A DNA stretch of 21,442 bases from the NCBI GenBank assembly GCA_964519955.1, contig CAZFLM010000096.1:1-21442 (forward strand). The letters are read 5' to 3'. The position numbers and the translations under genes were made by a program. How positions within the stretch are numbered: position 1 is the first letter of the stretch; each line of letters opens with the position of its first letter. The notes under the pieces are model-generated. The model ran no database searches. It saw only the letters and a program-made list of their open reading frames with translations, and had not been told where the DNA came from. This stretch comes from CAZFLM01 sp964519955. GTDB taxonomy: Bacteria > Armatimonadota > Chthonomonadetes > Chthonomonadales > CAJBBX01. Positions 14,796 through 21,442 of this stretch are shown here, in pieces.

Positions 14796-15908
14796 ATGTC
14801 CTTCGCCAGCATCTTCGGCCTTGACGGCGCCGTGCACGCGCTCCGGCGCGCGCTGGCCGAGGATCGCCTGCCTGGCACCTACCTGTTCGTCGGCCCCCAG
14901 GGCGTTGGCAAAGCGGCCCTGGCGCACGCGTTTGCCGAAGCGGCCTGCTGCCTCGACCCGGCGCGGGATCCATTCGACGCGTGCGGCAAGTGCGATTCGT
15001 GCGTCCGCGCCGCCAAGGGCCAGCAGCCGGAGATCGTGCACATCGAGCCGGCCGGCGACCAGATGCAGATCTGGCAGTTCTGGGACCGCGACGGCAAGCC
15101 GCCGGGCGTCCTGCAGCACACGCTGACGTACGCGCCGGGCATCGGCCGGCGGCGCATCTACATCATCGACCGCGCCGATGCGCTCAACGAGGCCGCCGCG
15201 AACAGCCTGCTGAAGGTGCTGGAGGAGCCGCCGCCCTACGCAGTGTTCGTGCTTCTGAGCCCGAGCCCGGCTCGCATGCTCGCCACGATCCTGTCGCGCT
15301 CGCAGTTGGTGCGCCTGACCGCCAGCCCCGCGGACGACCTGACCGAGTACCTGGCGGCCACCCGCGGCGTCGAGCCGGACCGAGCGCGTCGGTGCGCCGC
15401 TCTTGCGGAGGGGCTGACGGGGAAGGCGCTCTCGCTCGCGACCGATGCGGCCGCCGAGGAGGAGATCGGCCGGGTTGTCGACCTGGCCCGTGACCTCGCC
15501 ACCGCCACGCCGCTGCGCGCGCTGCAGCTCGGAGAGCGGCTTCGGAAGACGGCGACTGGCCTCCGGAGCCTGACCGGGCAGGTCCAGGAGCCGTCCGACG
15601 ACCCCGCGCAGCCCGAGGCCCCGGCCAGCGAGGGCAAGGAGCGCGTGGGGCGTCGCCAGCTCGGCACGCTCATCGACGTGATGGCGGCGGTGTTCCGCGA
15701 TCTGCTGGCGCTGAGGCTCTCGGGACCGGATGCGCCCGTCCTGCACGTTGACCGCCGCGAGGAACTGGCCCAAGCCGCCGCCGCACGGTCGCCCGAGTTC
15801 TGGATGGGCTGCCTGGACGACCTGCTGGCCGCGCGCCGCCGCGTCGACCAGAACGCCAGCGTCCTGCTGCTGACCGACTGGCTGGCCATCCGCATCGCCG
15901 GCGCGTAG
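14796..15908 (+). CDS. holB: DNA polymerase III subunit delta prime
   Basis: The 370-aa protein fits the clamp-loader delta prime (AAA+ family). It starts with FASIFGLDGAVHALRRAL, has a P-loop region GPQGVGKAA (33-41) in which the usual Ser/Thr after Lys is Ala, consistent with a subunit that does not hydrolyse ATP, a zinc-finger cysteine set around residues 52-69 (CGKCDSC), a Walker B-like region (RIYIIDRADALNEAAANSLLKVLEEPP) and the SRSQ equivalent of the arginine-finger SRC motif. The C-terminal third is helical, with an acidic/Pro-rich insertion near residues 265-285. With trxB it forms a 3-nt-spaced pair. The other delta gene, holA, is 4.6 kb away. Confidence 0.93.
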   Translation: MSFASIFGLDGAVHALRRALAEDRLPGTYLFVGPQGVGKAALAHAFAEAACCLDPARDPFDACGKCDSCVRAAKGQQPEIVHIEPAGDQMQIWQFWDRDGKPPGVLQHTLTYAPGIGRRRIYIIDRADALNEAAANSLLKVLEEPPPYAVFVLLSPSPARMLATILSRSQLVRLTASPADDLTEYLAATRGVEPDRARRCAALAEGLTGKALSLATDAAAEEEIGRVVDLARDLATATPLRALQLGERLRKTATGLRSLTGQVQEPSDDPAQPEAPASEGKERVGRRQLGTLIDVMAAVFRDLLALRLSGPDAPVLHVDRREELAQAAAARSPEFWMGCLDDLLAARRRVDQNASVLLLTDWLAIRIAGA

Positions 15909-15931
15909 GGTAGGGCGGAGCGTAGTGGCGG

Positions 15932-15951
15932 GGCGGGCGTCCCTGCCCGCC
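15932..15951 (+). repeat. Dispersed 3' hairpin repeat, copy C
   Basis: Perfect arms GGCGGGC (15932-15938) and GCCCGCC (15945-15951) flank the loop GTCCCT, 24 bp after the holB stop. Relative to the other copies the A/T pair positions are replaced by G/C on both arms, so base pairing is kept. Same orientation relative to its upstream gene as the other copies. Confidence 0.65.
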
Positions 15952-16038
15952 AAGCACGATACAGACACACATGATGCCAGGTTCCGGTCCGGAGCGAACC
16001 TCCGACGCGGCGCTGAGGCTTGCTGGAAGGAGATAGGC

Positions 16039-16485
16039 ATGACAGCAATCAAGCAAGGCGATCACGTGCGGATCAGCACCCGCGAGGCCAGCGCCGAGGA
16101 CATGAAGGCCGGGACGTACTTCGAGCACTACGGCGGCTTGACCGCCACGGTGCTGAAGGCCTACGACAACGGCGAGGCGGTGCTGGATGTCGACACCGAG
16201 AGCCTGACCAAAGAGGTCCGGGTGCGGCACGACTCCATCCGCGACCAGATGAAGACGAAGTGGCTCGATGGGCTGTCGGAAGAGGGGCGCAGCAAGCTGA
16301 CGGAGCGCGAGAAGGACTTCCTCCTGCGCTACACGCTGCTGGCGCGCCTGGAGGATCTGGAGAAGATCGCGCCGAAGCCGAAGCCGGCCGCATCGGAAAC
16401 TGCGGAGCCCGCCCCGGCGCGCAAGACGCTCGAGGAGATCGAGGCAGCCGAAGAAGCGGAGCTGCGCAAGCACGCACGTTCGTAG
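16039..16485 (+). CDS. Small soluble protein with an SH3/KOW-like N-terminal part, unknown function
   Basis: The 148-aa product starts with QGDHVRISTR and a strand-rich region up to about residue 65 (YFEHYGGLTATVLKAYDNGEAVLDVDTESLTKEVRVRH), which looks like a small beta-barrel of the SH3 or KOW kind. The rest is helical and charged, with a Lys/Pro linker (KIAPKPKPAA) and an acidic C-terminal helix. There is no signal peptide or membrane helix, so it is cytoplasmic. ATG 16039 has AGGAG 6 nt upstream. It stands alone, 130 bp after holB and 185 bp before nurA. I do not recognise the family and assign no function; a nucleic-acid-binding role would be only a guess from the fold impression. Confidence 0.7.
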   Translation: MTAIKQGDHVRISTREASAEDMKAGTYFEHYGGLTATVLKAYDNGEAVLDVDTESLTKEVRVRHDSIRDQMKTKWLDGLSEEGRSKLTEREKDFLLRYTLLARLEDLEKIAPKPKPAASETAEPAPARKTLEEIEAAEEAELRKHARS

Positions 16486-16509
16486 CTGGCTGGCCCTGCG
16501 CGCTGGAGG

Positions 16510-16648
16510 TTGTCCTGTTCCACATCGATGCACAGGATGAGCAGGATGACCACCGACCGGCGCGTTGATGAGCATCCCGGTAGCTAGAACGGTCCCGAGG
16601 CCGTGGTCTTCATCCTGCCTATCCTGCGCATCCATGTGAGACAAGACA
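16510..16648. repeat. Imperfect inverted repeat, MITE-like
   Basis: Left arm 16510-16553 and right arm 16603-16648 are near reverse complements (about 36 of 43 positions by eye, plus a 3-nt indel), separated by 49 bp. Within the arms the word ATCCTG/CAGGAT recurs about every 9-10 bp. Words of the CATCCTG type occur as dispersed intergenic repeats in many bacterial genomes. It fills most of the 185-bp gap before nurA and ends just before the nurA SD. No transposase is encoded. Confidence 0.6.
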
Positions 16649-16670
16649 TGGCGTTGGAGGGAGGCGCCCC

Positions 16671-17837
16671 ATGCTCGATCTGGAGAAGCTCGCTCCGCGG
16701 ATGCACCAGCTCGTCGAGGACCGCGCGCAGCAGCTCCAGCGGGTCGGCGAGCACGCAGGGGAGGCGCACAGCCGCCTCCGACAGGCCGCCGGCGCCTGGG
16801 ACGACCTGCAGCGTCGCGTCGCCCGCTCGCGCACCTCCTGGCTCGTCGCCGACCTGCTCTCCGACCCCAGCGCCACCTTCTGCGCCCCGCCGTGCCCCGC
16901 CGCCTACGCCGTCGTCGCCACCGATGGCTCCCAGATCGCCGCCGATCGCCACGAGGCGTCCTACTGCGCGGTGCTGAACGTCGGCAAGGTGCTCATCCGC
17001 TATGGCGATGCGTCTGCCGCCCGCCTGCAGAGCGTTCCCGAGCTGGTCTTCGAGGAGGAGGACATCGAGAACGAGATCGGGCGCGGACGGCTGGAGCACA
17101 AACGCGCCGCGGTCGAGCACGATGCCCTTGCCGAACTGGTCACCGAGTGTGCCGAGCTCGCGGCGCCCACGGTGGCGATGGTCGACGGCACCCTGATCCT
17201 CTGGAGCCTGGACGGCGAGGAGGACGACTACCGTAAGGCGATGGTCGAGCGCTTCACGGGTCTGCTGGACGTGGCTCGCGAGCGGCGTGCGCCTGTGGTG
17301 GGCTTCATCAGCCGGCCGGGCAGCCGCGACGTGGTCAATGCCCTGCGGGTGCACGCCTGCCCATTCGATGCCGACTGCGAGAAGCACTGCAGCGAGCAGA
17401 AGGGGCGCTTCCGCCATCGCGCTCCGTGCGCCGGCGTCGAGATGGCCACCGACGGCCTGCTCTTCGGCCGCATGCTGGCCCCGGGGGAGCGCTCGGCCCT
17501 GTTCGGCACGCGGTCCAAGATCATGGGCGAGTACCCGCCGGAGCACGTCATCCGGTTCTGCTACGTGCACGCCGGCAGCGAGGTGGTGCGCCTGGAGGTG
17601 CCGCGGTGGGTCGCCGAGGACGCGGCGCTGATGGACCTGGCGCACGCGGCGTGCCTCGACCAGGTGGCGAAGGGGCAGGGCTACCCTCGCGCGCTGACCG
17701 AGGCGCACGAGCTGGCGGTGGTGCGCGGCCCGGACCGTGCGCGCTTCTACGAGGCGCTGGAGGGCATGATGGTCCGCGCCAACCTGCGCATCGAGGTGAC
17801 GCGCAAGGCCCTCTCCAAGCGCACGCGCAGCATCTAG
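16671..17837 (+). CDS. nurA: NurA-domain nuclease with a four-cysteine insertion
   Basis: The 388-aa protein resembles the NurA family of DNA-end-resection nucleases, which work with the HerA helicase. An N-terminal helical region (1-60) leads to ATDGSQIAADRHE (D85, predicted metal-binding), then MVDGTLILW (D172) and the C-terminal GYPRALTEAHELAV with a final long helix, in the family order. An insertion at about 228-254 has four cysteines, C230, C236, C240 and C253, which could bind zinc or an iron-sulfur cluster. ATG 16671 has GGAGG upstream (GGAGGGAGG). No herA gene is in the window, so a partner must lie elsewhere. A hairpin repeat follows the stop, and the next genes (tRNA-Lys, rpoC) are convergent. 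Confidence 0.82.
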   Translation: MLDLEKLAPRMHQLVEDRAQQLQRVGEHAGEAHSRLRQAAGAWDDLQRRVARSRTSWLVADLLSDPSATFCAPPCPAAYAVVATDGSQIAADRHEASYCAVLNVGKVLIRYGDASAARLQSVPELVFEEEDIENEIGRGRLEHKRAAVEHDALAELVTECAELAAPTVAMVDGTLILWSLDGEEDDYRKAMVERFTGLLDVARERRAPVVGFISRPGSRDVVNALRVHACPFDADCEKHCSEQKGRFRHRAPCAGVEMATDGLLFGRMLAPGERSALFGTRSKIMGEYPPEHVIRFCYVHAGSEVVRLEVPRWVAEDAALMDLAHAACLDQVAKGQGYPRALTEAHELAVVRGPDRARFYEALEGMMVRANLRIEVTRKALSKRTRSI

Positions 17838-17848
17838 GGCTTGTGGTG

Positions 17849-17870
17849 GGATGGGCGTCCCTGCCCGTCC
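17849..17870 (+). repeat. Dispersed 3' hairpin repeat, copy D
   Basis: Arms GGATGGGC (17849-17856) and GCCCGTCC (17863-17870) flank the loop GTCCCT, 11 bp after the nurA stop. As RNA of the nurA sense strand the single non-Watson-Crick pair is U-G. It may end the nurA transcript before the convergent tRNA-Lys gene. Confidence 0.65.
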
Positions 17871-17939
17871 GGTGACGCGCTAGGCATGGGGGCTTGGCTA
17901 GGTACGCTGCTGGCAGCGTCCTGCGGGGCGAGAGAGGAA

Positions 17940-18012
17940 TGAGGGCACTGGGACTCGAACCCAGGACACCCGCCTTAAAAGGGCGGTGCTCTGCCGACTG
18001 AGCTATACCCTC
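17940..18012 (-). tRNA. tRNA-Lys (anticodon UUU)
   Basis: On the minus strand the acceptor stem GAGGGTA pairs with TGCCCTC, followed by discriminator A at 17940; the D arm contains TAGCTCAGTCGGCAGAGCA; the anticodon stem CCGCC/GGCGG encloses the loop CTTTTAA with anticodon TTT; and the T arm has CTGGG-TTCGAGT-CCCAG. All four arms fold, giving a 73-nt tRNA. CCA is not encoded and must be added by a nucleotidyltransferase. It has its own promoter at 18023-18052. Confidence 0.96.
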
Positions 18013-18022
18013 ATCGCGGCCT

Positions 18023-18052
18023 ATTCTACCTGTGGCGTTGGTGGGCTGTCAA
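18023..18052 (-). promoter_or_regulatory. Sigma-70-type promoter of tRNA-Lys
   Basis: On the minus strand, -35 TTGACA (18047-18052) and -10 TAGAAT (18023-18028) are separated by 18 bp, placing the start a few bases before the tRNA 5' end (18012). The -35 box begins within the T-run that follows the rpoC terminator stem. Confidence 0.7.
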
Positions 18053-18053
18053 A

Positions 18054-18092
18054 CGAAGGGCGCGCCGCACATTGCTCGCGGCGCGCCCTTCG
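18054..18092 (-). terminator. Rho-independent terminator of rpoC
   Basis: Arms 18054-18068 (CGAAGGGCGCGCCGC) and 18078-18092 pair perfectly over 15 bp around a 9-nt loop. On the minus strand the stem is 21 bp after the rpoC stop codon and is followed by TTTG. The short T-run is compensated by the very stable stem. Confidence 0.8.
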
Positions 18093-18113
18093 ATGCGTGT
18101 TGCGGCTGGCGGA

Positions 18114-21100
18114 CTAGGCGTCCGCGTCCTCGTCGTCGCCGAGATCGTCGTCACCCGGCTCCTCCGAGGGCTCTTCGCTCAGCGCCGTCATCAGCGTCGC
18201 GAGGGCGTCGCTGATGACGGCATCTTCCATCTCCACCTCGGCAACCACGTCGACCGCCTCGGTGGCCTCGCCCTCGATCTCGGTACCCTCGGCGGTCCGC
18301 TCCAACAGGGCCGTCGCGGCGCCCCCGCCCATCTCCTCGTCCAGCGACGGGATCAGCGGGAGTGCGGTGCGCTCGGGGCGCGCCGGCTCCACCTGGATCT
18401 GGACGCCGTCCGGAGTGGCGGGCTCCATGCTGCGGTAGCGCGGCAGACCGGTACCGGCCGGGATGAGACGCCCGATGATGACGTTCTCCTTCAGGCCGAT
18501 CAACTCGTCCTTCTTGCCGCGTACGGCGGCCTCGGTGAGGACGCGCGTCGTCTTCTGGAACGATGCGGCCGACAGGAAGCTGTCGGTGGCCAGAGACGCC
18601 TCGGTGATGCCGAGCAGGACCCAGTCCGCGGTCGCCTCGGTGCCCTCAGCCTCCCGGATGCGCGCGTTGGCATCCTGGAACGCGAACTTGTCGACCACCT
18701 GGCCGGGCAGGAAGCCGGAGTCCCCGGGCAGCCGGATGCGGCGCTTGCGCAGCATCTGGCGCACGATGACTTCGACGTGCTTGTCGTTGATGTCGACGCC
18801 CTGGCCCTTGTAGACCACCTGGATCTCGCGAACCAGGTACTCGGCCAGACCGTTCGGACCCAGCAGCTCCAGGACCTTCTGCGGATCGAGCGGGCCCTCG
18901 GTGAGGCGGTCGCCGGGCTGCACCACGGTGCCTTCGCGCACGGCCAGTTCGCCGCGGTACGGCACCAGGATGGCCTTGCGCAGCCAGACATCGGTGAGGC
19001 TGGCCGCCTTCATCTGGCGGAACATGCGCTCGGTGATCGTCTCGCCCTTCTTGACGATCGCCTCGCCGTTCTGATCCAGCACGTCCTCCTCGACCTGCTC
19101 CCCGACGAAGTGCGACGGGACTTCGGTCATCTTGACCTGAGCCTTGAGGATGACGTGGCGCAGACCCTTGCGCTCGATGTCCGTGATGATGCCACCGTAC
19201 TCGGTGATGATCGCCTGACCCTTCGGCTTCCGCGCCTCGAACAGCTCGACGACGCGCAGGAGGCCGCGAACCTGGTCCTCGAGCACCTTGAGGACGGCCT
19301 GGATCGACCGGACGCGCTCGCGCTCGGTGCCGCTCTCTTCCTCGAAGTCGATGTGGCCGCGCTTGATGTCCTCGTGCAGTTCCTTGAGGGCGTTCTGGCG
19401 CTTCTGGCGGACGTTGGCGACGGCGACCAGCTCCTTGCCCGCGACGCCGCCCGTGTGGAACGTACGCATCGTAAGCTGGGTGCCCGGTTCGCCGATCGAC
19501 TGCGCGGCGATGATGCCCACGGCCACGCCGATGTCGACCAGCTTGTTGTTGGCCAGGTCGCGGCCGTAGCACTTCGCGCAGATGCCCTGGCGCAGCTCGC
19601 ACGTCAGGACGGAGCGGACGCCGACGCGCTTGATGCCGGCTTCCTCCACGCGCTTGGCCTGGACATCGCTGATCGACTCGTTGGCCTCGACGATCACCTC
19701 ACCGGTGGCCGGGTCGACCAAGTCCTCGATGGCGGTGCGCCCGCGGATCCGCTCGTGCAGCCGCTCGATGACGTCGCCTTCCTGCTCGATCTGCTCCACG
19801 TAGACGCCGGCGACGGTGCCGCAGTCCTCGGCGCGCACGATGACGTCCTGCGCCACGTCGACGAGGCGCCGCGTCAGGTAGCCCGCGTCGGCCGTTCGGA
19901 GCGCCGTGTCTGCCAGACCCTTGCGGGCGCCGTGCGTCGACACGAAGTACTCCAGAACGTTCAGGCCCTCGTGGAAGTTCGACTTGATCGGAAGGTCCTC
20001 GATCAGGTTGCCGAACGGGTCGGCCATGAGGCCGCGCATTCCGGAGAGCTGCGTGATCTGCTTGGACGAACCGCGGGCTCCGGAGTCGGTGATCAGGTAG
20101 ATCGGGTTGAAGTGATCGATCCCGTCCATGATCGCCTTGGCGACCTCTTCCGACGCCTTCATCCAGTGGTTCAGAACCTGCTGCTTGCGCTCGGCCTGGG
20201 TGATGGTCCCGCGGCGGTACTGGCGGTTCAGGCCGGCGACGTCCGTCTCGGTGCGGCGGATGATCTCGTCGCGCTTGGCCGGGATGTCCATGTCGGTCAT
20301 CGAGATCGTGACGCCGGAGAGCGTGGCGAAGCGGAAGCCCAGATCCTTCAGGTCGTCCAGGAACTGGATGGTCTTCTCTTTGCCATGCTTCTGGTGCACC
20401 TCGGCGCACATCTCCGCGATCATCTTCTTGGTGACCGAGCGGTAGAGGTACTTGTCCGTGTAGCGCAGGCCGGACGGCAGGATCTCGTTCATCCGCAAGC
20501 GGCCGACGGTGGTCTGCCGCGTGATGTCGTCGCTGTCGCCAACGACCTCGAGGACGCCGTTCCGCTCCAGACGCACCTTGATCGGCTGGTGCATGTCGAT
20601 CTGGCCCGAGTCGAACGCCAACATGGCCTCGGCGGGGCTCGGGAACACGCGCTCGTACGGCTTCTCGTTGCGCCGGATGGTCGTCAGGTAGTACGACCCC
20701 AGAACGATGTCCTGGATCGGCGCGACGATCGGGTCGCCGTTGGCAGGCGAGAACAGGTTATGCGTGGACAGCATGAGCACGCGCGCCTCGGCCTGAGCGT
20801 AGGCCGACAGCGGCACGTGGACCGCCATCTGGTCGCCGTCGAAGTCCGCGTTGAACGCGTGGCAGACGAGCGGGTGGATCTGGATGGCCTTGCCGTCCAC
20901 GAGCACGGGCTCGAACGCCTGGATGCCCAGGCGGTGGAGCGTCGGCGCGCGGTTCAGCATGACCGGATGCTCGCGGATGACTTCCTCGAGCGCGTCCCAG
21001 ACCTCCGGCTTCATCTTGTCGATCATGCGCTTGGCGGTCTTGATGTTCGTGGTGTACCCACGCTCGACCAGCGCCTTCATGACGAACGGCTTGAACAGCT

Positions 21101-21442
21101 CGAGGGCCATCTCCTTCGGCAGGCCGCACTGGTGCAGCTTGAGGTGCGGACCGACGACGATGACCGAGCGGCCGGAGTAGTCGACGCGCTTGCCGAGCAG
21201 GTTCTTGCGGAAGCGGCCTTCCTTGCCCTTGAGCATGTCGGAGAGCGACTTCAGCGGACGGTTGGTCGAGCCGACGACCGGCCTGGTGCGGCGGCCATTG
21301 TCGATCAGCGCGTCCACCGCTTCCTGCAGCAGCCGCTTCTCGTGGTTGACGATGCTCTCGGGGGCGCGGATCTCGGTGATCTTCTTCAGCCGGTTGTTCC
21401 GGTTGATGATGCGCCGATAGAGGTCGTTCAGGTCGGACGTGG
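18114..21442 (-). CDS. rpoC: DNA-directed RNA polymerase subunit beta prime (5' end outside window)
   Basis: About 1,108 codons are visible; the frame stays open to 21442, and the residues upstream of the first internal Met (DLNDLYRRIINRNNRLKKI) are typical RpoC, so only the N-terminal zinc-binding and clamp part is missing. Seen here: LKSLSDMLKGKEGRFRKNLLGKRVDYSGRSVIVVGP, the catalytic NADFDGDQMAVHVPLS with its three Mg-binding aspartates, bridge-helix and trigger-loop region (SGARGSSKQITQLSGMRGLMADPFG), the second zinc site (TCELRQGICAKCYGRDLA) and the conserved C-terminal GFLPGQVVDKF and ASFQKTTRVLTEAAVRGK. The C-terminus ends in a long acidic tail (EEPSEEPGDDDLGDDEDADA), which is unusual in length. 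rpoB is expected just beyond the window. Confidence 0.97.
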   Translation of the reverse strand, partial: TSDLNDLYRRIINRNNRLKKITEIRAPESIVNHEKRLLQEAVDALIDNGRRTRPVVGSTNRPLKSLSDMLKGKEGRFRKNLLGKRVDYSGRSVIVVGPHLKLHQCGLPKEMALELFKPFVMKALVERGYTTNIKTAKRMIDKMKPEVWDALEEVIREHPVMLNRAPTLHRLGIQAFEPVLVDGKAIQIHPLVCHAFNADFDGDQMAVHVPLSAYAQAEARVLMLSTHNLFSPANGDPIVAPIQDIVLGSYYLTTIRRNEKPYERVFPSPAEAMLAFDSGQIDMHQPIKVRLERNGVLEVVGDSDDITRQTTVGRLRMNEILPSGLRYTDKYLYRSVTKKMIAEMCAEVHQKHGKEKTIQFLDDLKDLGFRFATLSGVTISMTDMDIPAKRDEIIRRTETDVAGLNRQYRRGTITQAERKQQVLNHWMKASEEVAKAIMDGIDHFNPIYLITDSGARGSSKQITQLSGMRGLMADPFGNLIEDLPIKSNFHEGLNVLEYFVSTHGARKGLADTALRTADAGYLTRRLVDVAQDVIVRAEDCGTVAGVYVEQIEQEGDVIERLHERIRGRTAIEDLVDPATGEVIVEANESISDVQAKRVEEAGIKRVGVRSVLTCELRQGICAKCYGRDLANNKLVDIGVAVGIIAAQSIGEPGTQLTMRTFHTGGVAGKELVAVANVRQKRQNALKELHEDIKRGHIDFEEESGTERERVRSIQAVLKVLEDQVRGLLRVVELFEARKPKGQAIITEYGGIITDIERKGLRHVILKAQVKMTEVPSHFVGEQVEEDVLDQNGEAIVKKGETITERMFRQMKAASLTDVWLRKAILVPYRGELAVREGTVVQPGDRLTEGPLDPQKVLELLGPNGLAEYLVREIQVVYKGQGVDINDKHVEVIVRQMLRKRRIRLPGDSGFLPGQVVDKFAFQDANARIREAEGTEATADWVLLGITEASLATDSFLSAASFQKTTRVLTEAAVRGKKDELIGLKENVIIGRLIPAGTGLPRYRSMEPATPDGVQIQVEPARPERTALPLIPSLDEEMGGGAATALLERTAEGTEIEGEATEAVDVVAEVEMEDAVISDALATLMTALSEEPSEEPGDDDLGDDEDADA

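Noticed and set aside
13737..16052. 771-codon open frame on the minus strand opposite trxB and holB
   Set aside because: Same composition artefact; both plus-strand genes are certain from their motifs.

Overview
This is a GC-rich bacterial chromosome segment with tightly packed genes, strong Shine-Dalgarno (SD) sites and recognisable sigma-70-type promoters. The large rpoC open at the right edge, rpsT, both clamp-loader genes (holA, holB), trxB and a tRNA-Lys mark it as core chromosome, not a mobile island. The GxGYxYP-family secreted protein, a PspA cluster that includes a J-like protein, and a sigma factor carrying a GGDEF-like domain would suit an environmental lineage such as Armatimonadota or a relative. 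That placement is inference and weak. I see no insertion sequence, prophage or CRISPR array.

Layout, left to right. (1) 1-214: three copies of a 78-bp tandem repeat, each with a hairpin, just downstream of a lipoprotein gene (252-1043, minus). (2) 1253-4026, plus: one operon of a sugar-nucleotidyltransferase and two OppD/OppF-type ABC ATPases, joined by 4-bp start/stop overlaps and driven by a clear promoter. (3) 4111-6051, minus: a one-TM protein with its own promoter and hairpin-rich leader, preceded by a sigma factor of the SigB/SigF type fused to a degenerate GGDEF domain. (4) 6052-6565: about 510 bp of non-coding DNA with consecutive stem-loops. (5) 6566-10166, plus: a two-TM protein, a secreted GxGYxYP protein and holA, in one run. 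(6) 10182-12993, minus: rpsT with its terminator and promoter, then a three-gene cluster of pspA, a membrane coiled-coil protein and a J-like protein, led by a near-consensus promoter. (7) 13050-15908: a cyclase-family hydrolase (minus) divergent from trxB-holB (plus). (8) 16039-17837, plus: a small uncharacterised protein, a long inverted repeat, and a NurA-family nuclease with a four-cysteine insertion. (9) 17940-21442, minus: tRNA-Lys(UUU) and rpoC, whose terminator abuts the tRNA promoter.

The most notable points are: the sigma/GGDEF fusion, whose catalytic residues are lost while an RxxD I-site-like motif remains, which suggests an RNA-polymerase factor that senses c-di-GMP; the pspA / membrane coiled-coil / J-like cluster, whose J domain lacks the HPD histidine; and a dispersed hairpin repeat that lies 3' of four different genes, always in the same orientation relative to the gene, with arms that fit better as RNA on the gene's sense strand.
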